DNA from: CAZELM01 sp964512995
Lineage (GTDB): Bacteria > CSSED10-310
Direction: 5' to 3'
Assembly: GCA_964512995.1 (NCBI GenBank)
Contig: CAZELM010000036.1
Coordinates: 1 to 48,218, forward strand
DNA: 48,218 nt
Under the pieces are notes generated by a model that did no database searches, had not been told where the DNA came from, and saw nothing but the letters and a program-made list of their open reading frames with translations. Shown here one piece after another: positions 1 to 8,288 of the stretch; positions within the stretch are counted from its first letter, which is position 1; every line of letters starts with the position of its first letter. The position numbers were made by a program, and so were the translations under genes.

Positions 1-13
1 AGCCGGAGTCATT

Positions 14-1020
14 ACCGCTGATTACGCAGATGTATCGGATTACGCAGATAGGCGCGTGCCGGTACAAAATGGATGACGCGAATTGACCGGGTGAGTCAGA
101 TGGGGGATACCGGACCGCCCACCCACTGCCTTTGGTATCAACTCATCTGCGCCATCCGTTTAATCAGCGTAATCTGCGGTTCAGACCTCTACCCCGCAAT
201 CACCCACTGCCAACAGTGCAGGTATTTGGGGAATGTCTTGAATTGATCGGATAGGAAATCCTGCTGGCAACGGATGATTACGACGCACACGTTTGAACCG
301 CTGATTACGCAGATGTATCGGATTACGCAGATAGGCGCATGCCGGTACAAAATGGATGACGCGAATTGACCGGGTGAGTCAGTTGGGGGGATACCTGACA
401 TCCCACCCACTGCCATCAACAATCCCCCATCTGCGCCATCCGTTTAATCAGCGTAATCTGCGGTTCAGACCTCTACCCCGCAATCACCCACTGCCAACAG
501 TGCAGGTATTTGGGGAATGTCTTGAATTGATCGGATAGGAAATCCTGCTGGCAACGGATGATTACGGCGCACACGTTTGAACCGCTGATTGCTCAGATGT
601 ATCGAATTACGCAGATAGGCGCGTGCCGGTACAAAATGGATGACGCGAATTGATCGGGTGAATTAGATGGGGGATACCGGACCGCCCACCCACTGCCATC
701 GGCAATCCCCCATCTGCGCCATCTGTTTAATCAGCGTAATCTGCGGTTCAGACCTCTACCCCGCAATCACCCACTGCCAACAGTGCAGGTATTTGGGGAA
801 TGTCTTGAATTGATCGGATAGGAAATCCTGCTGGCAACGGATGATTACGACGCACACGTTTGAACCGCTGATTACGCAGATAAGCGCATGCCGGTACAAA
901 ATGGATGACGTGAATTGACCGGGTGAGTCAGATGGGGGATACCGGACCGCCCACCCACTGCCATCAACAATCCTCCATCTGCGCCATCCGTTTAATCAGC
1001 GTAATCTGCGTTTCAGACCT
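14..1020. repeat. 283-bp tandem repeat array, about 3.6 copies
   Basis: The same unit begins at 18, 301, 585 and 868, giving a period of 283-284 bases; the last copy is cut short near 1020. Each unit contains a block of about 174 bases (for example 578-751) bounded by an imperfect inverted repeat of the form GAACCGCwGATTACGCwGAT, followed by a spacer of about 110 bases. Inside the block an inverted pair AGATGGGGGA / TCCCCCATCT can form a hairpin. The fourth copy lacks an 18-base internal duplication near its left end. No open frame with a ribosome site runs through it. It reads as a MITE-like or REP-like element that has become tandemly amplified. The first 1113 bases hold no gene. Confidence 0.85.
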
Positions 1021-1113
1021 CGGCCCCGTGCCCACCCCGTGCCACAGTAATTCGCTATCTTCCTTATTTTCTGTAAATCTTTTAGAATAGATCCGGAAAG
1101 GGAGGAATGAAAT

Positions 1114-2697
1114 ATGAATAATCGACAAATATTAGTTCTTTTTACTTGGATGATCACTGTCTGGGGGAGCGTTATCGCTTCCATTCCACACGAAATGAAC
1201 TATCAGGGACACCTGTACGATGATCAGGGAAATATCGTGAACGGTCAATTTCCATTCGAATTCCGGATTTTTAATGCTGAAACGGGAGGTCAACTGCTCT
1301 GGAATGAGACTCACTCCGATGTAGCCGTTACGGATGGTATTTTTCATGTTTTATTGGGCCGGTTTTCACCGATGGAATTGACTTTTGACGATCCGCGATG
1401 GCTGGAGATCGTTGTCAATGATGAAATACTCACGCCACGACAACCATTGACCAGTGCCGGATTTGCATACCAAGCCGAAGATGTGCTTGGGCAGGATATT
1501 CACCCCCGGAGCATCAGTATCGAAGGATACGGATTGGTTGTGAATTCAGAAGGCCACTGGGTTGGTGATCCGACTGGATTGATAGGTCCTACGGGTCCGA
1601 TGGGTGCCTTGGGTCCGCAAGGTCCGGTGGGTCCAGCGGGTGAACGGGGTCCGATTGGTCTGACGGGAGCAACGGGTCCGATGGGTCCGCAAGGTCCGGT
1701 GGGTCCGGCGGGTGAACGGGGTCCGATCGGTCTGACGGGAGCAACGGGTCCCATGGGTCCGCAAGGTCCGGTGGGTCCGGCGGGTGAACAAGGTCCGATC
1801 GGTCTGATGGGAGCAACAGGTCCCATGGGTCCGCAAGGTCCGGTGGGTCCGGTGGGTGAACAAGGTCCGATCGGTCTGATAGGAGCAACGGGTCCGATGG
1901 GTCCCATGGGTCCGCAAGGTCCCACGGGTCCGACGGGCGAAGGTTTATGGTCCGAAAGCGGAACAGATATCTATTATTCCGGGGGTAATGTCGGGATCGG
2001 CACGGGAACTCCAGCCGCAGCATTGGATGTCAACGGTGGAATTCGGGTTGGTGACACCACGGATTGCTCGTCCGCCAATGCCGGCACCATTCGATGGCAT
2101 TCGGGTGCACTCCAGGTGTGCAACGGCAATGAATGGCAGACCATCATCGCCGCTATTCCGGTTGCGAATATCTTGACCGCGGCAAACATGAATGTCTTTG
2201 CCTTCAGTAATTCCCACTCTTCCGGTTTTGCCGGTGATCCCAAATATGTCGCCGATGAAGTCGACTGGACATCATCTCCCGGCTGGGATGCTCATGGATT
2301 TCAACAGAATATTGGCTCCGGTACGGGCTGGTGGAAAGTCGATCTTTTGTCGCAGTATAGAGCCCGATACGCGGTCGTCGTGGGTTATCCTGGTGGGAGT
2401 CATTATCCCAATCAGTGGGCGCTGGAAGGCTCCAATGACAATGCCAACTGGATCAATGTGCACACCTTTGCGCCATCTCCCAACGGTCTGTATCCACCAC
2501 CGGATTGGCATTTTCCCGGTGGAACGTATGCGGACGGATTAAGCTGGGATGACGTCAGAGACCAGAGTTCAGGACACTGGGTGGAACTCAACAATCCGGG
2601 ATATTATCGCTACTACCGGATTATCGGAAGCGGCTGGAATATCAGTAATGGATACATGCTGCTGATGAATGTCGGTCTGTTTGTCGAAACAATCTGA
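1114..2697 (+). CDS. secreted collagen-like fibre protein with F5/8-type C-terminal head
   Basis: This is a 527-residue secreted protein. Residues 1-23 are a signal peptide ending before IPHEMNYQG. Residues 24-150 form a domain with the pattern YQGxLYDxxG...GGxxLW...TPRQxLTS that is nearly repeated in the protein at 45463. Residues 155-276 are about 40 Gly-X-Y triplets, built from four copies of a 24-residue (72-bp) module starting at 179, 203, 227 and 251. A short conserved link follows (ALDVNGG, NAGTIRWH, VCNGNEW). Residues 355-527 resemble an F5/8 type C (discoidin-like) carbohydrate- or surface-binding domain. The start is supported by GGAGG at 1101-1105, nine bases ahead. It is likely a cell-surface or exported fibre that displays a binding head on a triple-helical stalk. 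Collagen and head calls rest on pattern; the ligand is unknown. Confidence 0.85.
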   Translation: MNNRQILVLFTWMITVWGSVIASIPHEMNYQGHLYDDQGNIVNGQFPFEFRIFNAETGGQLLWNETHSDVAVTDGIFHVLLGRFSPMELTFDDPRWLEIVVNDEILTPRQPLTSAGFAYQAEDVLGQDIHPRSISIEGYGLVVNSEGHWVGDPTGLIGPTGPMGALGPQGPVGPAGERGPIGLTGATGPMGPQGPVGPAGERGPIGLTGATGPMGPQGPVGPAGEQGPIGLMGATGPMGPQGPVGPVGEQGPIGLIGATGPMGPMGPQGPTGPTGEGLWSESGTDIYYSGGNVGIGTGTPAAALDVNGGIRVGDTTDCSSANAGTIRWHSGALQVCNGNEWQTIIAAIPVANILTAANMNVFAFSNSHSSGFAGDPKYVADEVDWTSSPGWDAHGFQQNIGSGTGWWKVDLLSQYRARYAVVVGYPGGSHYPNQWALEGSNDNANWINVHTFAPSPNGLYPPPDWHFPGGTYADGLSWDDVRDQSSGHWVELNNPGYYRYYRIIGSGWNISNGYMLLMNVGLFVETI

Positions 2698-2775
2698 GCG
2701 TGTGTTGACAGAGTTCTCCTGATGTTCACCAATTTTTTGTATATCTGGTGACTATCGTGCTTACTGTCCAGAATT

Positions 2776-2807
2776 ACCCTCTCCCGGTGAAGTGACTGGG
2801 AGAGGGT
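2776..2807. repeat. REP-like hairpin downstream of the collagen gene
   Basis: ACCCTCTCCC at 2776-2785 and GGGAGAGGGT at 2798-2807 make a perfect 10-bp stem with a 12-base loop. The same stem occurs at 10762-10793 and, with one wobble pair, at 32099-32130, so it belongs to a dispersed intergenic family. It may end transcription of the collagen gene and of the convergent operon on the other strand, but it has no T-tract. Confidence 0.6.
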
Positions 2808-2832
2808 CGCCGGTCGGCCAGCATGGGTTCTT

Positions 2833-3237
2833 TCATAACCATTCATTCCCGTTTCTTGCTCCCGCCAGAACATCCTCCAATGTCAGATGCCCATGATCCC
2901 GGATGATATACACAACTCCGGTCGATTGAAGCACAAGGGATTCGCTGGGAGTGAACACCCGGTGCCGTTCCATCGTTCCATTCCGGACAAACTGGACACC
3001 CAGTCCTTCCATCTCCCGTTCCAGATCCGGAATTCGGAATCCGGTCACGATTCCCAATCCCCAGTTGGGATGGATGACGATCTCTGAGATCACGAATTTC
3101 AGAAACGGGTGAGCGGCTTGAGCATCTCCCGGAAAGATATCGTCCAGATATTCACCGAGTTTTTTCATGCGGTCAGATGTCAGATCAATCGTATTTTCGT
3201 CATCGCCGGTTTTCATAAAGCTCCTGTGATTTCCCAT
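2833..3237 (-). CDS. small protein of unknown function, HPxxGxGxV motif
   Basis: I do not recognise this 134-residue protein. Its middle has the run IVIHPNWGLGIVTGF. That HP-x-x-G-x-G-x-V pattern is typical of small SH3/Tudor-like barrels such as the CarD-type and UvrD C-terminal domains, so a nucleic-acid- or protein-binding barrel is possible. It has no signal peptide, no membrane segment and no CxxCH. It is the last gene of the redox operon, 48 bases after the 11-heme cytochrome stop. Two starts are possible: ATG at 3237 with AGGGGG ahead of it, or ATG at 3216 with AGGAG only four bases ahead. Coding is supported by the operon position and a clean frame; the function is open. Confidence 0.6.
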   Translation of the reverse strand: MGNHRSFMKTGDDENTIDLTSDRMKKLGEYLDDIFPGDAQAAHPFLKFVISEIVIHPNWGLGIVTGFRIPDLEREMEGLGVQFVRNGTMERHRVFTPSESLVLQSTGVVYIIRDHGHLTLEDVLAGARNGNEWL

Positions 3238-3285
3238 TCCATCCCCCTGGATATGGGCGATCGTCAGACATTCGGATTGGTCGTT

Positions 3286-4455
3286 TTAATCCAATGGTGT
3301 TTTCGTTTTTGAGGATCGATAAAGATCGATCACGATATAAAATCCAAATCCACCCATCGTCGCAGCAATGAAAAATTGATACAGAATTTCAATGATCTTG
3401 CTGATCGGATGTTTTTCATGGGCGGTCATGGCATGGATCTTTCCCAGATTTTCGATATTGACAGGATTCTCGCTTCGGTGGCACTCCCCGCAGGTGGTGC
3501 TGAGATTGGCTCGATTGACTTTGGAGTTGGGGTCAGTGTCTGGGAGGATGTTGTGTTTGCCGTGGCAACTGGAACAGGTGGCAACTGTCGTATCTCCCAG
3601 CCGAAGCGCAGCACCATGAAAGGAGTCGCCGTAGTTTTCTTCTTTCAGAGTGGAAAATCCGTATTTTTCGATCATGTTTTTATCGGCATGGCATTTCAGG
3701 CATGTAGCCGGAATATTGACGGGATAGATCATCGCACCTTTTTCATAGCGGCTCAGGATATTGTGTTTTTCGTGGCAGTCCGTGCACACCGGCGCATCCG
3801 GATTGCCTTTTTTCACATGTTCGCCATGGATGCTTTTGCTGAACTCCTCCAATGCGCCCCGATGACAGACTCCGCAGGTTTGAGGAATCCGGTTTCGTGC
3901 CGTCATGGCATCCGGGTGGGTTGACTGAGGAATGGCATGCGCGCCGTGGCAGTCCACGCAGGTCGCTCCAAAAATCAATCCGGATTGCTGAATGGTCGTG
4001 CTATGTACGGAAGTGAAGTAGGATTTGACAAATTGACGTTGATCATTGGCAAGCGTATATTTTTCCGTGTACACATGACATCCGCCGCAGATCTCATTCA
4101 TCGTAATACGGTATTCACGATCCATTTTATCGATTCCGCTCAGAATATAATGATCTCCATGACAATCCCTGCAGGTCAGGGCTGTGTTGTCGCGGTCGGC
4201 AACATGAACGCTGTTCTGGAGTGTTTCCATGGATTCACTGTGGCAGGTTTCGCATGTTACCGGAGCCGGTTTGTCATGTGCGTCATTTTTCACATCCACA
4301 CTGCCGTGGCAGTCAGTGCACCCGATGCTGTTTCGACTGTGGATTGATGTGGCAAACCGTTCTTTATCAATCGTATCGTGACAATCGGTGCATATCTGTG
4401 CATACACCGGATGAATCATGACAATCATGAGAATGAGGAGCAATTGTTGTTTCAT
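3286..4455 (-). CDS. membrane-anchored 11-heme c-type cytochrome
   Basis: This 389-residue periplasmic electron carrier begins with a signal peptide (residues 1-19, cleavage near VYA-Q). It holds eleven CxxCH heme-attachment motifs, the first at 22-26 (CTDCH), followed by CTDCH, CETCH, CRDCH, CGGCH, CVDCH, CGVCH, CTDCH, CLKCH, CSSCH and CGECH. Additional histidines (for example in SIHS, SVHV, SIHG and SFHG) suit bis-His ligation. Residues about 352-378 are a C-terminal membrane anchor followed by a basic tail, so the heme domain should sit on the outer face of the inner membrane. Its ATG overlaps the stop of the receiver-cytochrome b gene (ATGA), which implies translational coupling. It most likely exchanges electrons with that cytochrome b. 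The direction of flow and the terminal acceptor cannot be read from sequence. Confidence 0.93.
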   Translation of the reverse strand: MKQQLLLILMIVMIHPVYAQICTDCHDTIDKERFATSIHSRNSIGCTDCHGSVDVKNDAHDKPAPVTCETCHSESMETLQNSVHVADRDNTALTCRDCHGDHYILSGIDKMDREYRITMNEICGGCHVYTEKYTLANDQRQFVKSYFTSVHSTTIQQSGLIFGATCVDCHGAHAIPQSTHPDAMTARNRIPQTCGVCHRGALEEFSKSIHGEHVKKGNPDAPVCTDCHEKHNILSRYEKGAMIYPVNIPATCLKCHADKNMIEKYGFSTLKEENYGDSFHGAALRLGDTTVATCSSCHGKHNILPDTDPNSKVNRANLSTTCGECHRSENPVNIENLGKIHAMTAHEKHPISKIIEILYQFFIAATMGGFGFYIVIDLYRSSKTKTPLD

Positions 4456-5543
4456 TCTGCGGATTCCTTGATCAGAGCGGTCTCGGTACTCTGACCGGTC
4501 AGACGTTCATACTCCAGAGGATAATGATGGATCATTTCCTTCCGGTTGATACGACCGGTCAGCCAGACCCGGTTCATCGGGAAGTATTCGGGTTTCAGAT
4601 GTACGGTGTACATGTGCCAGATTGCGATCGACAGGATAGCCAAAATGGCTTCATAATGATGGATGACTTTGGCTACATCCACGACCCAGACCGGGTAGAC
4701 GGTGATCACCGCCTCGGAAAACCATAAAAACAATCCGGTGACAGCCATGATGATCGTCCCCCACACAACCGCGAAGTATTCGAACTTTTCGATGAAATTA
4801 TATTTCCCGAACCTGGGAGGGTTGGGAATCATTCCCAGATTGTATCGGATCATGTTGATAGCATCGAGCACATCTTTCGGAAACCTTGGCAACATCTGCT
4901 TCATATTGAGGTGACCGTCATCCGTGATCATGATGTAAAGGATGTGATAAATCCCCAGTCCCATCAATCCGACGCCGGCGATCCGGTGCAGAATACCGCG
5001 CAGCACCGAGCTTTCAGATAACAGGAACACATGTTTGAACAGATTGGGAAAGAACAACGGAACACCGGTGAAGGTCAGCAGAGAGAAGAAAAAGATCAAC
5101 GTGATATGCTGAAGACGGATATTGCGGCTGAACCGTTCAAATCCGGTGATTTCTTCACGCTTAAAAATTTTCTGATTCCGGAGATCCATCACGTGTTGCA
5201 CCATTTCGAACAATTCCGTTACGGTGAATGGTTTCATGATGTATTCGATCGCTCCGGACTTCATTGCATCGACGGCATTATCGACGGAGGAATATCCGGT
5301 CATCATGACGACATCCATTTTCGGGAACTGATCCCGGGTGAATCTGATCAGCTTCAATCCATCCATTCCGGGCATCTTCAGATCCGTGAACATCAGATCA
5401 TAGTTCCGCTTTTTCAGCTTCTCCAGTGCGTCCTCCGCAGATGAGGCAGTATCAACTATATACTTGTCCGTATGTTTTGCGAAAGCGGTTTGAAAACTCT
5501 GCAATATCACCTGTTCATCGTCCACTACCAGTATATGTATCAT
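4452..5543 (-). CDS. response-regulator receiver domain fused to membrane cytochrome b
   Basis: This 363-residue fusion starts with a complete CheY-like receiver (residues 1-122). It has the acidic pair D8-D9, phospho-acceptor D54 in TDLKMPG, T82 and K104 in MKPF. The rest (about 135-345) is a four-helix membrane cytochrome of the b561 / formate-dehydrogenase gamma / hydrogenase cytochrome-b type. Helices lie near 146-166, 183-206, 255-278 and 290-315, with candidate heme ligands H146, H186, H200, H295/H296 and H310. There is no DNA-binding or enzymatic output domain, so the membrane electron carrier appears to be the output. AGGAG lies ahead of the start, and the stop overlaps the 11-heme cytochrome start by four bases. 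A sensor kinase precedes it by 87 bases. I infer phosphorylation-controlled electron transfer between the quinone pool and the periplasmic cytochrome. Confidence 0.9.
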   Translation of the reverse strand: MIHILVVDDEQVILQSFQTAFAKHTDKYIVDTASSAEDALEKLKKRNYDLMFTDLKMPGMDGLKLIRFTRDQFPKMDVVMMTGYSSVDNAVDAMKSGAIEYIMKPFTVTELFEMVQHVMDLRNQKIFKREEITGFERFSRNIRLQHITLIFFFSLLTFTGVPLFFPNLFKHVFLLSESSVLRGILHRIAGVGLMGLGIYHILYIMITDDGHLNMKQMLPRFPKDVLDAINMIRYNLGMIPNPPRFGKYNFIEKFEYFAVVWGTIIMAVTGLFLWFSEAVITVYPVWVVDVAKVIHHYEAILAILSIAIWHMYTVHLKPEYFPMNRVWLTGRINRKEMIHHYPLEYERLTGQSTETALIKESAE

Positions 5544-5630
5544 GGGAATCTCCTGCTTATTCCATCATCCCTGGTTTTTCTCCATGGAGAGATGCTATGA
5601 ATTCATTAATAGCATGTCACCGGTTTTATC

Positions 5631-7130
5631 TCAAGATGATGGTGATCGATCGGTCAGTGGAAGCCGGATCGTGAAAGTGGTCCCCCGATGGAGTTCCGAT
5701 TCAACAGAAATCTTCCCGTGATGCTGTTCGACAATTCCCCATACGATTGCGAGACCAAGTCCTGTGCCTTGAGTGCCTTTCGTTGTATAGAATGGTTCGA
5801 ACAACCGGGTGATATCCTCCGGAGCGATTCCGTGTCCGGAGTCCATGATGACGATCTCCGCCATCTCATGATTCCACACATTCAGAACGATCGTCAGACA
5901 GCCTCCTCCCGGCATGGCATCCATGGCATTGATCAGGAGGTTGACCAATACCTGCTGTATCTGGACCGGGTCCATGAGAAATGGGGGAGGTGTCTGTCTG
6001 ATCTGCAGATCCATCGTGATGCCGGATGCCAGAAACTGACTGTTGAGCATCTGAAGCGTATGCTGAACGAGCGCAACCAGATCCGTTTGCTTCATACATG
6101 GTTTTCGATTTCCTGAAAAATCCAGAAGCCCTTTGACGATCGATTTGCAGCGGTTCGATTCGTGGAGGATGACATCCAGTGGTTTGTACTGCGTCTCTTC
6201 CCCTGCTAAAGACTCCTTGAGGATCGAGGCATTCATCATGATTCCGGTCAGAGGATTGTTGATCTCATGCGCGATACCTGCAGCCAGTTGACCCAGTGAC
6301 GCGAGTCGTTCGGTCTGAAGCAGATGATTTCGGGTGTTCTGGAGAGTCTCCGTCATTCGATTGAACGATTTCGCCAACCGGCCGACTTCATCCGTTGACT
6401 GAATGGGAATCCGATAATCGAGATCTCCGGATGCGATCACTTCTGTACCGCGGATCAGTTGATGGATCGGTTTGAGAACAACGCGCCGGATCGAGATGAC
6501 AATCACGCCTGTGAGTACTCCAAGAATCCCGATCCCGAATCCGATGAACCGGTTCTCTGTCCGATTGGATCGGGTATCGCTCGAAGCAAGCGACAGCGAC
6601 AGATCCATCACTCCCAGAACCCGTTGATCACCGGAATGAACGTGACAGGATGCCGTACTGCAATCCGGATTGTTATAGATCGGACTGATGAGCAGCAGAT
6701 TCCGATTACCGTCCGCATCCGTGTAAATGGTGGTACGTTCATAGTCGGTGAGATACCGGGAGGGGTGGTGATTTTTGTGACAGGGGCTGCAGGAGACGGC
6801 ATTGAGATCCACCTTCCGGTGAATCTCCGCCGGATCATGACTGAACGCGATGATTCCGTCTTTGTTGGTGATCCGCAATCCTTCGATTTCCTCATGATCC
6901 GTGACGGATTGGATAGCGCCAGCGATACCATTCCGATCGTTTACGAGCATGGCGTGACGAAACGAATGTTTCAATGAATCACATAAGCGGATCCCGCCGC
7001 GTTTGATCTCGGCGATGGCGTTCTGTTCGATGATCTGATGGACCGCGATCAGAAATCCTCCGCCCACTATGAAAAAAGTAATTCCAACCAGAATGGCCAG
7101 TTTCGGAGCGATGCTCAGCCGGTTCGCCAT
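5631..7130 (-). CDS. sensor histidine kinase with c-type-heme periplasmic sensor
   Basis: This is a 499-residue membrane kinase. Helix 1 is about residues 10-31 and helix 2 about 194-215. The periplasmic part between them carries CSPCH (114-118), a standard c-heme site, and CSTASCH (157-163), a CX4CH site of the kind used for atypical c-heme attachment. A HAMP linker (about 216-268) follows, then HisKA with H288 in AGIAHEINNPL. The ATPase domain has N401 (NLLINAMDAM), DSGHG at 430-434 and GTGLG at 455-459. It starts immediately after the stop of the DAO-type dehydrogenase gene, with no gap. The context makes it a redox or ligand (NO, CO, O2) sensor whose partner is the receiver fused to cytochrome b next door. 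Kinase identity is certain; heme occupancy is inferred from the motifs. Confidence 0.9.
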   Translation of the reverse strand: MANRLSIAPKLAILVGITFFIVGGGFLIAVHQIIEQNAIAEIKRGGIRLCDSLKHSFRHAMLVNDRNGIAGAIQSVTDHEEIEGLRITNKDGIIAFSHDPAEIHRKVDLNAVSCSPCHKNHHPSRYLTDYERTTIYTDADGNRNLLLISPIYNNPDCSTASCHVHSGDQRVLGVMDLSLSLASSDTRSNRTENRFIGFGIGILGVLTGVIVISIRRVVLKPIHQLIRGTEVIASGDLDYRIPIQSTDEVGRLAKSFNRMTETLQNTRNHLLQTERLASLGQLAAGIAHEINNPLTGIMMNASILKESLAGEETQYKPLDVILHESNRCKSIVKGLLDFSGNRKPCMKQTDLVALVQHTLQMLNSQFLASGITMDLQIRQTPPPFLMDPVQIQQVLVNLLINAMDAMPGGGCLTIVLNVWNHEMAEIVIMDSGHGIAPEDITRLFEPFYTTKGTQGTGLGLAIVWGIVEQHHGKISVESELHRGTTFTIRLPLTDRSPSS

Positions 7131-8288
7131 TTATTTAAAAGCTTCCATCCCTGAAAATGCCCGATAGGGATTGAAGCTGCGGAGGATGATGTGATCGTCA
7201 TCGGTGAGCTGTTCGGTGATGATCCGTGCAACAAGTTCCCCGAGTCCCGGTCCCAGCATAAAACCTTGTCCACACATCCCATTGTTGTTGATGTAATTCT
7301 GGATCTCGCGGCTCCGGCCCACAATCGGGAATCCATCGGGTGTATTCGGGTACTGGCCACGCCAGGATCTTCGGACTTTGAGATTGCTCAGCCGCGGATA
7401 CAGTTGCACCATCCGTTGAGCCACCCGTGGGAAAAACCACGATGTGGAGTCATTGTCTACGCCCAGGATGGCTGGATTGGGTGTGATGCAAAAGATCACC
7501 TGTCCTTCTTTGTTCTGATAGAAGTAGTAGTTCATCGAATCGTCTGCGGGCCGCATATCGACAACCATCGGACCAAAAAACCGCTTTACCGGTTCCGTGA
7601 TCGCTCCTTCATGATTATCCGGCATGATGGGCAGATCCAGACCCACCATTTGGCCGATTTCCCGAGCGTTGTTTCCGGCGGCATTGACCACCCAGCCGCA
7701 ATGATACACATTCTTATTGGTAACGACCTTCTGGATCATTCCGTTTTCAATCATGAAACCGGTCACCTGTTCATGGAATCGGTATTCGACTCCATATTCC
7801 AGGCTTTTAAAATAGAAAGCGTTGATCGAAAGCAGGGGAGATGCACTGCCGTCTTCCGGAGAGAATGTCGATCCCCGCAATCCGTCCGTGTTGATTCCCG
7901 GTACCAGCTCAGCATACTCAAAAGGCGTCAGCCAGCGGATATTCAGGCCGAATCCATGCTGGATCTCCATCAATGATTTCAGTTTCATCTCGTCTTCTTC
8001 GGAGTAGGCGGGATAGCTGTATCCGTTGCTCAGCCATCCAATATCCTCACCGTAAACGTGCTCCCAGGAGGAAAAAATCTCGATACTTCGTTGGGAGATC
8101 CTGATTTTGCCGAGATCGGAGTGTGTCGCACGGATACCGCCGATCGCCTTTTTATTGTTTTCCTGACCTGGGGAATGCATGGCATCGATGACGAGCACTT
8201 TCAGTTTCTGTTCAGCAATGCTCAACGCAGCGGGTACACCGACTGAACCGGCTCCGATTATGATGACATCATACGATCGATTACTCAT
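7131..8288 (-). CDS. FAD-dependent DAO-family amine/amino-acid dehydrogenase subunit
   Basis: This 385-residue flavoprotein is of the D-amino-acid oxidase / sarcosine oxidase beta / HcnC type. The N-terminal Rossmann motif is DVIIIGAGSVGVPAA, and the C-terminal FAD region has GFPIVGRS and a glycine-rich MCGQGFMLGPGLGE. Such subunits oxidise a C-N bond of an amino acid or secondary amine (glycine, proline, hydroxyproline, sarcosine, opines) and pass electrons to a partner iron-sulfur flavoprotein rather than to oxygen. I set the start at 8288 because AGGAGG sits eight bases ahead; a longer frame reaching 8324 lacks this. The start overlaps the stop of the upstream oxidoreductase gene by eight bases, so the two probably form one complex. 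The substrate cannot be assigned from sequence. Confidence 0.85.
   Translation of the reverse strand: MSNRSYDVIIIGAGSVGVPAALSIAEQKLKVLVIDAMHSPGQENNKKAIGGIRATHSDLGKIRISQRSIEIFSSWEHVYGEDIGWLSNGYSYPAYSEEDEMKLKSLMEIQHGFGLNIRWLTPFEYAELVPGINTDGLRGSTFSPEDGSASPLLSINAFYFKSLEYGVEYRFHEQVTGFMIENGMIQKVVTNKNVYHCGWVVNAAGNNAREIGQMVGLDLPIMPDNHEGAITEPVKRFFGPMVVDMRPADDSMNYYFYQNKEGQVIFCITPNPAILGVDNDSTSWFFPRVAQRMVQLYPRLSNLKVRRSWRGQYPNTPDGFPIVGRSREIQNYINNNGMCGQGFMLGPGLGELVARIITEQLTDDDHIILRSFNPYRAFSGMEAFK

Noticed and set aside
1500..2023. Long minus-strand frames opposite the collagen stalk
   Set aside because: They are proline- or arginine-rich mirror images of the Gly-X-Y repeat, with no ribosome sites. The same applies to the frames opposite the second stalk at 45640-46416.
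7191..7976. 261-codon plus-strand frame opposite the DAO-type dehydrogenase
   Set aside because: It is antisense to a clear flavoprotein gene, with no start signal and no recognisable domain.
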